From Sphingomonas sp. PP-CE-3G-477 (GTDB taxonomy: Bacteria > Pseudomonadota > Alphaproteobacteria > Sphingomonadales > Sphingomonadaceae), in assembly GCF_003050745.1 (NCBI RefSeq), contig NZ_QAOF01000001.1, positions 62,001 through 126,000 of the forward strand: 64,000 nucleotides of DNA. The letters are read 5' to 3'. How positions within the stretch are numbered: the stretch's first letter is position 1; every line of letters starts with the position of its first letter. Below are positions 7,877-17,455 of this stretch, piece after piece. The translations under genes were made by a program, and so were the position numbers. The notes beneath the pieces were generated by a model. The model was not told the DNA's origin. It saw only the letters and a program-made list of their open reading frames with translations, and did no database searches.

Positions 7877-8638
7877 TCAAGAGAGCGCCGGTTGGCCGTT
7901 CGAGGCGGACAGGCCGCCGTCGACCGGCAGGTTGACCCCGGTTATATAGTGCGCGTCGGCGCTAGCCAAAAACGCGATCGCACCGGCAATGTCTTCGGGC
8001 TGTGCGCCGCGTGCCATCGGGATGCGCTCCTCGAACTTCGCGATCAGGTCGGGCTGTTCCTTCATGCCCGCGGTCAGCGCGGTGTAGGTGAGCGACGGGT
8101 TGACCGCGTTGACGCGGATGCCGTGCTTCGCCTCGTCCATCGCGAGCGCACGGGTGAAGTTGGTCACCGCGCCCTTGGCTGCGCAGTAGAAGCTGTGGTT
8201 CCAGTCGCCGCCGAGGCCCGATACCGACGAGACGTTGACGATGCAGCCCTTGTTCGCGCGCAGCGTGGCGATTGCGGCGCGGCTCATGTGGACGACGCCG
8301 TAGAGGTCGGTTTCGATGACCTTGGTGAATTCGGAGAGGTTGCCCTCGTCGAGCTTGCCGAGATGGTCGACACCGGCGTCGTTGACGAGCACGTCGATGC
8401 GGCCGAATTTATCGATCGCATGCGCCACCAGCGCCTCACAGGCGGCCATGTCCGAGACGTCGGTTTCGAGCGTTTCGACGGTCGTGCCATCGAGGCTGGC
8501 GGCGACCTTCGCGAGGCCGTCCGCGTCCCTGTCGCCGAGTACGAGCGTCGCGCCTTCCGCGGCGAAACGACGCGCGGCGCCTTCGCCGATGCCGGAGGCG
8601 GCACCGGTGATCACTATGATCTTGTCATCGAATCTCAT
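7877..8638 (-). CDS. Short-chain dehydrogenase/reductase
   Basis: This is a 253-residue classical SDR. The NAD(P)-binding TGAASGIG lies at residues 11-18, with D62-type DVSD, NDAGV in place of the usual NNAG, catalytic Ser in NVSSVSG and the YxxxK pair in FYCAAKG. The C-terminus ([12 protein letters not shown]) is typical of the family. An acidic residue after the second strand (LVLGDRD) suggests NAD rather than NADP. The substrate cannot be told from sequence. The start is ATG 8638. It is the likely first gene of an operon with msrB. Confidence 0.88.
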   Translation of the reverse strand: MRFDDKIIVITGAASGIGEGAARRFAAEGATLVLGDRDADGLAKVAASLDGTTVETLETDVSDMAACEALVAHAIDKFGRIDVLVNDAGVDHLGKLDEGNLSEFTKVIETDLYGVVHMSRAAIATLRANKGCIVNVSSVSGLGGDWNHSFYCAAKGAVTNFTRALAMDEAKHGIRVNAVNPSLTYTALTAGMKEQPDLIAKFEERIPMARGAQPEDIAGAIAFLASADAHYITGVNLPVDGGLSASNGQPALS

Positions 8639-8795
8639 CGATCTGGGTCCTGAAGCTTTGGGAGATACCGCGATGAACGACCGACATGCGTCCGGGTTTC
8701 CGTGTTGAATCAAAGGGATCGCCCGTCGGTCCCAACGGCGGACCCCGGTTGAGCTTGCGCGCGTTGATGCGCTCGAACCTGTTTCGGAGATCATC

Positions 8796-9260
8796 ATGCT
8801 CGCATCCTTCCTGATGGGCCTCGTCGGTGGCCAGCGCGCGATGACGCCGCTCGCCGCGGTCGCCATCGCAGCCGCTCGCGACGAACTGCCCGCCGACAAT
8901 GGTGCGCCGAAGCTGCTGTCGCATCCGGTCGTCGCGGCGGGTGCGCTGGCGCTCGCGATCGGCGAGATGGCGGGGGACAAGCAGAAGACCGCGCCCGACC
9001 GGATCGTTGCGATCGGGCTGGCCGCGCGGTTCGTCACGTCGGCGATCGCGGGGGCTTCGCTCGTCCCACGGCAGCAGCGGTGGATCGGTGCAGCGGTTGG
9101 CGGGCTCACCGCGGTCGCGGCGTCCTATCCCGGCTGGCGCGCGCGGATGGCGGCGATGTCGCAGTACGGCCAGACGCCGACGGGGTTCGTCGAGGATGCG
9201 GCGGCTCTGGCGGGTGCGGCGGCGATTGCGCGTAGTGCGGCGAAGCTCGGCGCGGCCTGA
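8796..9260 (+). CDS. DUF4126-like small membrane protein
   Basis: This 154-residue hydrophobic protein begins MLASFLMGLVGGQRAMTPLA, a pattern seen in DUF4126-type proteins (short glycine/alanine-rich membrane segments with a conserved GxRAmtP-like turn). Three or four membrane segments are predicted by eye. Function is unknown. It is divergent from the SDR gene and 48 bp before the TonB receptor, so it may share transcription with the receptor. Confidence 0.65.
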   Translation: MLASFLMGLVGGQRAMTPLAAVAIAAARDELPADNGAPKLLSHPVVAAGALALAIGEMAGDKQKTAPDRIVAIGLAARFVTSAIAGASLVPRQQRWIGAAVGGLTAVAASYPGWRARMAAMSQYGQTPTGFVEDAAALAGAAAIARSAAKLGAA

Positions 9261-9308
9261 CGTCGGAGGTGTATTCCGGGCGAGCGGAAAAGCTGCCATG
9301 CGGTGGTA

Positions 9309-11369
9309 ATGATCCGTATCTCATTCTCTACGCTCGCCTTCGTATTGATCTCGTCCGGGAGCGCGATTGCGCAGACAAGTGTCGCGACTGACCAGCCGGC
9401 TGAGATCGTCGTCACCGGGCGCGGGCTTGCCGATGCGCCCGGCGATCGTGCGTACGACGTCGTCACGATCGATCGCGCGCGGATCCAGGCGAATGCGAGC
9501 AATCGGCTGGAGAGCGTGCTGGCCGATGTCGCAGGGCTCCAGCAGTTTCGTCGGTCGGACTCGCGCAGTGCCAACCCGACCAGCCAGGGGATTTCGCTGC
9601 GCGGTATCGGCGGCAATGCGTCGAGCCGTGCGCTGCTGATCTTCGACGGCGTGCCGCAGGCGGATCCGTTCGGCGGCTGGGTCGCGTTTCCGGCGTATGC
9701 GACGGGACGGCTCGGGCGCATCCGCGTCACGCGCGGCGGCGGTAGCGGGTATCAGGGGCCGGGCGCGCTGGCCGGGACGGTCGAGCTCGAAAGCGCGACG
9801 CCGGACCAGGCGACGCCTTTCCAGGGCAGCGTTGCGTATGGCAGCCGGGATTCGGTCGATGCCCAGGGGTCTGCGGCACTGGTGCGCGGGTCTGGGTTTG
9901 CGACTCTGTCCGGCGCTTACGCGCGGGGGGACGGCTTCACGCCGACCGTAGAGGAGAGCCGGGGAATCGTCGATCGCGCCGCGCCGTACGAGCAGGCGTC
10001 GGGCGCGCTGCGGACCGTCATCGGGATCGGTGTGAAGACCGAATTGCAGATGAACGCGAGCGCGTTCACCGATCGGCGCGACCGAGGGAGCGACTTCACC
10101 GACAACAAGAGCGAAGGCGCGGATGCGAGCGTCCGGCTGGTGGGGCGCGGGCGCTGGGGGTATTCGGCGCTGGCGTATCTGCAGACGCGCGCGTTCGCGA
10201 GCAGCTTCAACAGCATCAATGCCGCGCGGACGACCGCGATCCAGTCGCTGAACCAGTATAATACGCCGGCGACAGGGCTTGGCGGACGGATCGAGATCGC
10301 GCCGCCGCTGGGCGAGAGCATCACGCTAAGGCTGGGGGCGGATGTTCGCGATGTCAGCGGGAAGACGCAGGAGCTGTATACGTTCGTCAATACGGTGCCG
10401 ACGCGGCGGCGCGAGGCTGGCGGGAGCACGACCACGACCGGCGTGTTCGCGGATGGGAGCCTTGTCGCGGGCGACTTCACGTTCAGTCTGGGTGGCCGGG
10501 TCGATTGGTGGTCGATCGACGGCGGCTATCTGTCAGAGCGGCCGCTGGCGGGCGGCGCGGCATTGACCAATCTGCGCTATGCGGATCGCGATGGCAGCGA
10601 GACGACCGGCCGGGCGGGCGTAGCGTATCAGCCGGTCGAGGCGATCACGTTGCGGGCGGCCGGGTATCGCGGGTGGCGATTGCCGACGCTCAACGAACTG
10701 TATCGGCCGTTCCGCGTCGGCAACGATGCGACCGCGGCGAACGCGCTGTTGTCGCCGGAGCGGCTGACCGGGGTCGAGGGTGGCGTCACGCTGACGCCGG
10801 CACCGGGCGTGAGCATCGCCGCGACCTATTTCTACAACCGGCTGAAGGATGCGGTGGCGAACGTCACGACGACCAATCCGCCGCAGGTATTGCCAGGGGT
10901 GACGACCTACAGGATTCGCCAGAACCTCGACGCGATCCGCGCGCATGGGTTCGAGCTCGATGCGTCGTATCGGCCGGGGCCGTTCGGCGTTCAGGCGTCG
11001 TGGTCGCATACGAATTCGAAGGTCAAGGGATCGGGTATTACGGCTGCTCTCGACGGTTTGCGGCCGGCGCAGACTCCGCGCGATCAGGTGTCGGGGACGG
11101 TCGACTGGCGACACGACGCGGCTGCGCTGTCGCTGACGGTGCGGCACATCGGCCGGCAGTTCGATGACGATCAGAATACGCGGGTGCTCGATCCGGCGAC
11201 GACGCTGGATGCGTATGCCGCGCTGCCGATCATGCGATCGCTGGTCGCCGAGGTGCGCGGGGAGAATTTGTTCAACGAGCGCGTCGAGGCAGGGATCAGC
11301 GGCGCGAACATCGTCGAGCGCGCCACGCCGCGAACGATCTGGGTGGGGCTGCGCTACGGGCTTCGGTAA
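9309..11369 (+). CDS. TonB-dependent outer-membrane receptor
   Basis: This is a 686-residue receptor. It has a signal peptide (about residues 1-22, ending GSAIAQ) and a TonB-box-like EIVVTGR. The plug domain includes QGISLRGIGGNASSRALLIFDGVPQADPFGGW and the barrel has a C-terminal aromatic-poor last strand (IWVGLRYGLR). It imports an unknown large nutrient with TonB-ExbBD energy. The ATG at 9309 is chosen over GTG 9303 because the signal peptide begins there. No riboswitch precedes it, unlike the next receptor. It ends upstream of the cobalamin riboswitch, so its control is separate, though a related corrinoid substrate is possible. Confidence 0.92.
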   Translation: MIRISFSTLAFVLISSGSAIAQTSVATDQPAEIVVTGRGLADAPGDRAYDVVTIDRARIQANASNRLESVLADVAGLQQFRRSDSRSANPTSQGISLRGIGGNASSRALLIFDGVPQADPFGGWVAFPAYATGRLGRIRVTRGGGSGYQGPGALAGTVELESATPDQATPFQGSVAYGSRDSVDAQGSAALVRGSGFATLSGAYARGDGFTPTVEESRGIVDRAAPYEQASGALRTVIGIGVKTELQMNASAFTDRRDRGSDFTDNKSEGADASVRLVGRGRWGYSALAYLQTRAFASSFNSINAARTTAIQSLNQYNTPATGLGGRIEIAPPLGESITLRLGADVRDVSGKTQELYTFVNTVPTRRREAGGSTTTTGVFADGSLVAGDFTFSLGGRVDWWSIDGGYLSERPLAGGAALTNLRYADRDGSETTGRAGVAYQPVEAITLRAAGYRGWRLPTLNELYRPFRVGNDATAANALLSPERLTGVEGGVTLTPAPGVSIAATYFYNRLKDAVANVTTTNPPQVLPGVTTYRIRQNLDAIRAHGFELDASYRPGPFGVQASWSHTNSKVKGSGITAALDGLRPAQTPRDQVSGTVDWRHDAAALSLTVRHIGRQFDDDQNTRVLDPATTLDAYAALPIMRSLVAEVRGENLFNERVEAGISGANIVERATPRTIWVGLRYGLR

Positions 11370-11436
11370 GCCCCGATCGTCTCCAGGTGCCGCCGCGTTG
11401 ACCCGTGTCTGGCGCGCGACTAATGCCATTTCCGTG

Positions 11437-11606
11437 AAGGGTTCCCGGCGACGGGATCAAAAGGGAAGTCGGTGCGCGGATATGTCCGCAAGATCGGCGC
11501 TGTACCCGCAACTGTGACCGGATAGCGGCCACCCCGATATGCCACTGGGTTTCGACCTGGGAAGGCGGGGTGGGCGCGGCGACCCGGAAGCCAGGAGACC
11601 TGCCTC
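11437..11606 (+). promoter_or_regulatory. Cobalamin riboswitch
   Basis: The leader shows the conserved cobalamin-riboswitch elements in order: GGGTTCCC near 11438, AAAGGGAAGTCGGTGCG at 11460-11476, CCCGCAACTGTGACCGG at 11505-11521 and the B12 box AGCCAGGAGACCTGCC at 11589-11604. It lies about 130 bp upstream of the btuB start. Binding of adenosylcobalamin or another corrinoid should repress the btu operon. The 11607-11737 stretch would hold the expression platform. Confidence 0.95.
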
Positions 11607-11737
11607 TCACGGTCGATCCACTGCGCGGGCGGGTGTCCGGTGCGGACGAGTGCTCCGGTCCAGCCGGGTTTCCTCGAGCGAGAGACGTCTGGCCGCCCGG
11701 CGAATGGTCGCTGGCGGTTCCGTTTAGGACGCAGCCG

Positions 11738-13636
11738 ATGACAAAATTCTTCCTTCTCCTGAGTGCCGCGGCGATCGCCGCGCCCGCCTACGCACAGGAC
11801 ATTCCCGACCCCGATGCCCCCGAGCTCGTCGTCACCGCGACCCGCGCTGCGCAACCGCTGAGCGAGATCGGCCAGGCCGTGACGGTGATCGACCGCGCAG
11901 AGATCGAGCGCCGCCAGACCACCGTCGTATCCGACCTGCTCGCGACCACGCCGGGCGTTACGGTCACGCGCAACGGCACGGTCGGCGCGCTGACCAGCGT
12001 CCGCATCCGCGGTGCCGAGGCGGATCAGACCCTCGTCGTGATCGACGGCGTCCGGGTCAACGATCCGTCGTCGACCGGGGGCGGCTTCAACTTCGGCAAT
12101 CTCCTGTCGAGCTCGGTCGAGCGGATCGAGATTCTGCGCGGCCCGAACTCGGTGCCTTGGGGCAGCCAGGCGATCGGCGGCGTCGTCAACATCATCACCG
12201 CCGCGCCGACCGAAGGCGTCCAAGCGCGCGCCAACGCCGAGTACGGCTATGCCGACAGCGTGTTCGCGAGCGCGGGTGTGTCAGGCAAGTCGGGGCCGGT
12301 GTCCGGATCGCTGACCGGCGGATATCTGCGCACCGACGGCATCTCGTCCGCGGCCAGCGGCACCGAGCGCGACGGCTATCGCCAATATGGCGCGACCGGG
12401 CGGGTCGGCGTCGAGTTCGCGCCGGGCATCGGCCTCGACCTGCGCGGCTATTTCGCGGACAGCAAGGTCGACATCGACGACGGTTTCGACCCGAACACGT
12501 TCGTGGTCGCGGACAGCCCCGCCTACGGCACCACGCAGGAGCTGTACGGCTATGCAGGCCTGCACGCGAACCTCGCCGACGGTCGGTTCAACAACCGCGT
12601 GGCGTTCACGATCGCCGACATCAACCGCGACAATTATTCGCAGCCCGGCGGGGATGTGACGTTCATCGGTCGCGGCCGCAGCGAGCGTTATGAATATCAA
12701 GGCGACTTCCGCCCGCTCGACCAGGTCCGAATCGTCGCAGGCGTCGAGCGCGAGAACAGCCGCTTCAACGACGGCTTCACCTTCGCGGATACCGGCATCA
12801 CCAGCGTGTACGGCCAGCTGATCGTCAAGCCGCTCGACGTCCTCACGATCACCGGCGGCGTCCGCAACGACGATCACGACGATTTCGGTAGCCACACGAC
12901 GTTCGGCGCCAACGCGGCACTGGCGTTGCGCACCGGCACGACGATCCGCGCAAGCTATGGCGAAGGCTTCAAGGCACCGACCCTGTATCAGCTCTTCTCC
13001 GACTACGGGAATCGCGACCTCGATCCGGAGACCGCACGCAACTTCGACGTCGGTGTCGAGCAAGCCTTCCTCGACAACCGCGCCCGCGTCGGGGTGACCT
13101 ACTTCAATCGTCGCACGCGCAACCAGATCGACTTCCGCGATTGCAGCCCGGCCGAGCTGACGACGGCCAATTCGATCTGCGCCAACCGCCCGTTCGGCGT
13201 CTACGACAACGTCGCGCGTGCCAAAGCGGATGGCGTCGAATTCACGCTCGCGCTGCTCCCCGTCGATGCGCTGACGCTGACGGCGAACTACAGCTATATC
13301 GACACCGAGAACCGCTCGATCGGGGACAATTTCGGCAATGTTCTCGCGCGCCGGCCCAGGCAGACCGCGAGCGTCGATGCCGATTACCGGTTCGCGTTCG
13401 GACTGTCCGTCGGTGGCACCGTGACGATGGTCGGCGACAGTTTCGACGACGCCGCCAACACGACACGCCTCGACGGCTATGCGCTCGCCGGGATGCGTGC
13501 GGAACTGCCGATCGGCGAGCGGTTCGCGGTCTACGGCCGCGTCGATAACCTGACCGACGCGCGGTACGAGACGATCGCCGGCTACGGCAATTACGGCCGC
13601 GCGGCCTATGGCGGCGTGCGGTTGCGCCTGAAGTGA
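11738..13636 (+). CDS. btuB: Vitamin B12 TonB-dependent receptor BtuB
   Basis: This 632-residue outer-membrane receptor has a signal peptide (residues 1-19, ending AYAQ), a TonB box ELVVTATR, a plug with SVRIRGAEADQTLVVIDGV, and a barrel ending GGVRLRLK. Placement directly behind the cobalamin riboswitch and ahead of btuF, btuC and btuD identifies the substrate as cobalamin or a related corrinoid. The frame extends upstream to 11570 through the riboswitch, but ATG 11738 begins the signal peptide and is the real start. Its stop overlaps the btuF GTG start. Confidence 0.95.
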   Translation: MTKFFLLLSAAAIAAPAYAQDIPDPDAPELVVTATRAAQPLSEIGQAVTVIDRAEIERRQTTVVSDLLATTPGVTVTRNGTVGALTSVRIRGAEADQTLVVIDGVRVNDPSSTGGGFNFGNLLSSSVERIEILRGPNSVPWGSQAIGGVVNIITAAPTEGVQARANAEYGYADSVFASAGVSGKSGPVSGSLTGGYLRTDGISSAASGTERDGYRQYGATGRVGVEFAPGIGLDLRGYFADSKVDIDDGFDPNTFVVADSPAYGTTQELYGYAGLHANLADGRFNNRVAFTIADINRDNYSQPGGDVTFIGRGRSERYEYQGDFRPLDQVRIVAGVERENSRFNDGFTFADTGITSVYGQLIVKPLDVLTITGGVRNDDHDDFGSHTTFGANAALALRTGTTIRASYGEGFKAPTLYQLFSDYGNRDLDPETARNFDVGVEQAFLDNRARVGVTYFNRRTRNQIDFRDCSPAELTTANSICANRPFGVYDNVARAKADGVEFTLALLPVDALTLTANYSYIDTENRSIGDNFGNVLARRPRQTASVDADYRFAFGLSVGGTVTMVGDSFDDAANTTRLDGYALAGMRAELPIGERFAVYGRVDNLTDARYETIAGYGNYGRAAYGGVRLRLK

Positions 13637-14433
13637 GGCGCGGGGCGATCCTCCTCGCGCTCCTGATCGGGGGCTGCGCAAAACCCCCCGGCATGGGAGT
13701 AGGCGGGGGGATCGTCTCGACCAATCCGTGCGTGGATTCGGTGCTGGTCCGCATCCTGCCGCCCGCAAAGATCGCCGCGATCAGCCATTATTCGCAGGAT
13801 CCCTCCGCAACCTCGATCCCGATCGCCGTCGCGCGCCGGTTTCGGGGGATCGCCGGGACCGCGGAGGAGGTGATCGCGCTCCACCCCGATCTTGTCATCG
13901 CCAGCACCTACACGCCGCCCGCGACTCAGGCGGCCTACGCGCGCGCCGGTTTGAAGACGCTGCTGGTCGGCATTCCCGACTCGATCGCGGAGAGCCAGGC
14001 GCAGGTCACGCAGATCGCCGAGGCTGCCGGCGCGCCAATGGGCGGCGTGCGGATCAATGCCGAGATCGACCGCGCGGTGGCGCGCCGGAGCCGCAAGGAT
14101 GGCGCTTCGCCGAGCGCGTTGCTCTATATCAGCGGCGATCTCGCGACCGGGGGGAGCACGTTGCTGAACGACATGATGACGCGCGTCGGCTTCCGCAACG
14201 CCGCCGCGACTTATGGCCTGACGCATACCGGCACGCTGTCCGCCGAGACGATCATGACACAGCCACCCGCCGTCGTGATCGCTTCCGAACGCAAAAGCCG
14301 CGGCACCGCGCTGCGCCACCGCCTGTTGCCGAACACGCCGCAAGCCATCTTCCCGCGCGTACTGATCAATTGCGGTGGGCCGACGATCCCGCCTGCGCTC
14401 GAACGCCTTGCCGCGATCCGGTCCGGGCTGTGA
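13633..14433 (+). CDS. btuF: Periplasmic cobalamin-binding protein BtuF
   Basis: This 266-residue protein begins with a lipoprotein-type signal (LLALLIGGC), so it may be anchored to a membrane rather than free in the periplasm. The body matches the helical-backbone substrate-binding fold used with FecCD-type permeases: IVSTNPCVDSVLV, EEVIALHPDLVIAS, VGIPDSI, INCGGPTIPPALERL. The start GTG at 13633 overlaps the btuB TGA (GTGA), so translation is coupled. It should deliver B12 from BtuB to BtuCD. Confidence 0.9.
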   Translation: MRRGAILLALLIGGCAKPPGMGVGGGIVSTNPCVDSVLVRILPPAKIAAISHYSQDPSATSIPIAVARRFRGIAGTAEEVIALHPDLVIASTYTPPATQAAYARAGLKTLLVGIPDSIAESQAQVTQIAEAAGAPMGGVRINAEIDRAVARRSRKDGASPSALLYISGDLATGGSTLLNDMMTRVGFRNAAATYGLTHTGTLSAETIMTQPPAVVIASERKSRGTALRHRLLPNTPQAIFPRVLINCGGPTIPPALERLAAIRSGL

Positions 14434-14452
14434 TGCGATACGCATACCAAAA

Positions 14453-14556
14453 CCACCCCGGCGAAGGCCGGGGCCCAATTGGAATGGCCGGAGTAACGGA
14501 GTGCCGCGCGCCGTCACTACCGTCCCCCAATTGGGCCCCGGCCTCCGCCGGGGTGG
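14453..14556. repeat. Long inverted repeat, GGCCCAATTGG family (copy 1)
   Basis: The left arm at 14453-14482 and right arm at 14527-14556 are 30-bp inverted copies differing at one position. Each arm also contains a smaller CCCCGGC/GCCGGGG palindrome. It lies between btuF and btuC inside the operon. Related copies are at 28695-28799 and 41246-41351. Confidence 0.9.
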
Positions 14557-14599
14557 TGGCAGTGGCGGTGGCGGTGGTCGGTATGGGCAAGGAGGCGGT

Positions 14600-15571
14600 A
14601 TGATGACTCGCACGGTGAAACTCATCGCGCTCGGCCTACTCGTGATCCTCCTGTTCGGCCTGTCGCTCGGTTGCGGGAAAGTCTGGGTGCCGGCCTCCGC
14701 CTGGTTCTCGAGCGACCCGCGCTGGTGGATCATCCTCGAACTGCGCCTGCCGCGTGCGGTGCTGGGCCTTGCACTCGGCGCAACGCTCGGCCTCTCGGGT
14801 GCGGTGCTGCAAGGCTATCTGCGCAACCCGCTCGCTGACCCCGCAGTCGTCGGCGTGTCGTCGGTCGCGGCGCTCGCGGCGGTCGCGGCGATCGTATTTG
14901 GGCTCGGCTCCGGCCCCGCGATCTTCGCCGCCGCGATGTTGGGCGCAGTCGGCGCGGTCGCGTTGCTCGCCGCACTGACGTGGCGGTCGCCGAGCGCGAT
15001 CACCTTCATCCTCGCGGGCACGGTGCTGTCGAGCCTAGCCGGCGCGCTGACCGCATTCCTGATCTCGATCGCGCCGAACCCCTATGCCGTCGCCGAGGTG
15101 ATCGACTGGATCATGGGCGCGCTGACCGATCGCGGCTGGGATGACGTGACGCTCGCGCTGCCGCCGATGCTGCTTGGCGCGGTGCTGTTGTTGCTCACTG
15201 GCCGATCGCTCGATGCGCTGGCACTCGGCGAGGCGGCGGCACGGTCGCTAGGGATGCGCATGGGCCGCGTTCGGTTGCTAGTGGTGCTGGGTACCGGCCT
15301 AGTGGTCGGCGCAGGCGTCGCCGTGACGGGCGTGATCGGCTTCGTCGGACTGGTCGTCCCGCACCTCCTGCGGCCGATCTTCGGCCACCGCCCGAGCGCC
15401 TTGCTACTCCCCTCGGCGCTCGGCGGGGCTGCGCTGGTACTCGCCGCCGACAGCCTCGTTCGCCTCGCTCCGGGCGCGGGCGAAGTCCGGCTCGGCGTGG
15501 CGATGGCGATGATCGGCGCGCCGTTTTTCCTCGGGTTGCTGGTCAGGGAACGAGGTCGCGCATGGATCTGA
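14600..15571 (+). CDS. btuC: Cobalamin ABC transporter permease BtuC
   Basis: This 323-residue FecCD/BtuC-family permease has about ten membrane helices. Family motifs include RLPRAVLGLALGATLGLSGAVLQG, NPLADPAVVGVSSVAALA and GFVGLVVPHLLRP (the cytoplasmic loop that docks the ATPase). It forms a homodimeric channel with two BtuD subunits. The ATG at 14600 is preceded by GGAGG and follows the inverted repeat. It overlaps btuD by 10 bases. Confidence 0.93.
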   Translation: MMTRTVKLIALGLLVILLFGLSLGCGKVWVPASAWFSSDPRWWIILELRLPRAVLGLALGATLGLSGAVLQGYLRNPLADPAVVGVSSVAALAAVAAIVFGLGSGPAIFAAAMLGAVGAVALLAALTWRSPSAITFILAGTVLSSLAGALTAFLISIAPNPYAVAEVIDWIMGALTDRGWDDVTLALPPMLLGAVLLLLTGRSLDALALGEAAARSLGMRMGRVRLLVVLGTGLVVGAGVAVTGVIGFVGLVVPHLLRPIFGHRPSALLLPSALGGAALVLAADSLVRLAPGAGEVRLGVAMAMIGAPFFLGLLVRERGRAWI

Positions 15572-16341
15572 TTATCAATGCGCTGGGCGTGAAACTTGGC
15601 AAGCGCACCGTCCTCAGCGACGTGTCCGCGCATCTGCGTCCCGGTCGCGTCACCGCGATCCTCGGCCCCAACGGCGCCGGCAAGAGCACGCTGGTCAAGG
15701 CCGCCGCGGCGCTTGTCGACCGCAGCACCGGCTGCGTCCGGCTCGACGCGCAGGACGTCGCGCATATGGACCCGCGCGCCCGAGCCCGCGCGATCGGCTA
15801 TCTCCCGCAGGACGCGACGGTCCACTGGAACATCGTCGCGCGCGATGTCGTCGCGCTCGGCCGCCTGCCGCACCTTGGCGCGCATGCAGCCCCGTCGCTC
15901 GCCGACCATGCGGCAGTGGAGCGCGCGATGCACGACACCGAGACGGTGCACCTAGCAGACCGCCCGGTCGGCGAACTCTCCGGCGGCGAGCGCGCCCGCG
16001 TCCTGCTCGCACGAGTATTGGCCGGCGAACCGCGTTGGCTGCTCGCCGACGAACCGCTCGCGAGCCTCGACCCCTCACACCAGATCGACCTGCTAGCCCG
16101 CCTGCGTGGCTATGCGCTCGGCGGGGCAGGGGTGGCGATCGTCCTCCACGACCTCGTCCAGGCGCAGCGCGCGGCGGACGACGCGTTGCTGCTCGCCGAC
16201 GGCCGGGTCGTCGCCTTCGGGCCCGTCGCCGAGGTGATGACCGCGGAGACGCTCGGCCGCGTATTCGGCGTCCGTGTAGCGCCACTCGAAGACGGAGATC
16301 GCCGCCTGCTGGTGCCGGTCGGACGCTTCAAGGCGGCATAG
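15562..16341 (+). CDS. btuD: Cobalamin ABC transporter ATPase BtuD
   Basis: This 259-residue ABC ATPase has Walker A GPNGAGKST, Q-loop GYLPQDA, signature ELSGGERARVLLARVL, Walker B WLLADEP and switch histidine VLHDL. It powers B12 import through BtuC. Its start lies inside the end of btuC (10-base overlap). The short gap to alr (39 bp) leaves open that alanine racemase is read from the same transcript. Confidence 0.93.
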   Translation: MDLIINALGVKLGKRTVLSDVSAHLRPGRVTAILGPNGAGKSTLVKAAAALVDRSTGCVRLDAQDVAHMDPRARARAIGYLPQDATVHWNIVARDVVALGRLPHLGAHAAPSLADHAAVERAMHDTETVHLADRPVGELSGGERARVLLARVLAGEPRWLLADEPLASLDPSHQIDLLARLRGYALGGAGVAIVLHDLVQAQRAADDALLLADGRVVAFGPVAEVMTAETLGRVFGVRVAPLEDGDRRLLVPVGRFKAA

Positions 16342-16380
16342 ACGGTCGACGCGCCGCGCCTGCGGCACTATCCCGCGCCG

Positions 16381-17415
16381 GTGATCGACATTCCCGCTCC
16401 CCTCCGCCTGCGCCTAGACGGCGACGCCCTCGTCCAGAACTGGCGCACGCTCGACCGCATGAGCGGCACCGCCGCATGTGGTGCCGCGGTCAAGGCGAAC
16501 GGTTACGGCCTCGGCGCGATCGAGGTTGCGCGCCGCCTGGCCGACGCAGGCTGCCGCGACTTCTTCGTGTCGAACTGGCAGGAAGCCGCTGAACTCGCCC
16601 CGCTGGGCCTGACGGTTTCCGTCCTCCACGGCGTCCGCGAAGAGGACATGCCCGCCGCGGCCGCAGGTTTCGCCCGCCCGGTCCTCAACACCCCACGCCA
16701 AGTCGCGCGCTGGAAAACGGCGGGCGGCGGCGTGTGCGACGTCATGGTCGACACCGGCATGAACCGCCTCGGCGTTTCGGCGGACGACATCGCTGCCGGC
16801 TTGCTCGACGGCCTCCAGATCGAAACGCTGATGAGCCACCTAGCGTGCGCGGATGAGGACGTGGCGATGAACGAACGCCAGCGTGTCGGGTTCGCCGCGC
16901 TCGCTGGGCAGACATCGGCGCGACGAATGAGTCTTGCCAACTCCGCCGGTATCGCGCTCGAGGGCCATGCGTTCGATCTGACCCGGCCCGGACTGGCGCT
17001 GTACGGCGGCATCCCCCGCGCCCAACTGGGCGAAGCAATCCGGCCCGTCGTGACTCCCGAAGCCCAGATCCTCCAACGTCGTCGCGTGGTGATCGGCGAT
17101 ACCGTCGGCTACAACGCGACTTGGACGGCTTCTCACGACACCGATGTTGCGATCATCAACCTCGGTTACGCGGACGGCTATTTTCGCGGGTTCTCGGACC
17201 GTGGCAGCGCGTTGGTAGGTGGCGCGCATGTGCCGGTGATCGGCCGGGTGTCGATGGACCTGCTCGCGATCGATGTCACCGCAGTCGCGGAAATCGAGGA
17301 AGGCGCGTGGATCGCGCTCGATTTCGCGCTGCCCGACGCCGCGGCGCGGTCGGGCATGTCGCAATATGAACTGTTGACCGGGATGGGCGCGCGCTACTCC
17401 CGGTCATGGTCCTGA
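16381..17415 (+). CDS. alr: Alanine racemase
   Basis: This 344-residue PLP enzyme interconverts L- and D-alanine for peptidoglycan. The PLP lysine is in AVKANGYGLG; the opposing catalytic tyrosine is probably in VGYNATW. MSHLACADE, RPGLALYGG and GRVSMDLLAIDV are family motifs. It is slightly shorter than typical (about 355-380). The start is GTG 16381, with no strong Shine-Dalgarno sequence. It follows btuD by 39 bp with no evident terminator, so part of its expression may come from the riboswitch-controlled transcript. Confidence 0.92.
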   Translation: MIDIPAPLRLRLDGDALVQNWRTLDRMSGTAACGAAVKANGYGLGAIEVARRLADAGCRDFFVSNWQEAAELAPLGLTVSVLHGVREEDMPAAAAGFARPVLNTPRQVARWKTAGGGVCDVMVDTGMNRLGVSADDIAAGLLDGLQIETLMSHLACADEDVAMNERQRVGFAALAGQTSARRMSLANSAGIALEGHAFDLTRPGLALYGGIPRAQLGEAIRPVVTPEAQILQRRRVVIGDTVGYNATWTASHDTDVAIINLGYADGYFRGFSDRGSALVGGAHVPVIGRVSMDLLAIDVTAVAEIEEGAWIALDFALPDAAARSGMSQYELLTGMGARYSRSWS

Positions 17416-17442
17416 CCGGCCGCGTCGCGACGAGCGGCCGGT
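17415..17442. terminator. Hairpin between convergent alr and thiolase genes
   Basis: A 9-bp perfect stem ACCGGCCGC (17415-17423) pairs with GCGGCCGGT (17434-17442) across a 10-base loop. It sits exactly between the two convergent stops. No T tract follows on either strand, so it is only a likely bidirectional terminator. Confidence 0.45.
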
Positions 17443-17455
17443 AAAGGAGCGAACC

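Noticed and set aside
11570-11737. Upstream extension of btuB
   Set aside because: It reads through the riboswitch; the signal peptide begins at 11738.
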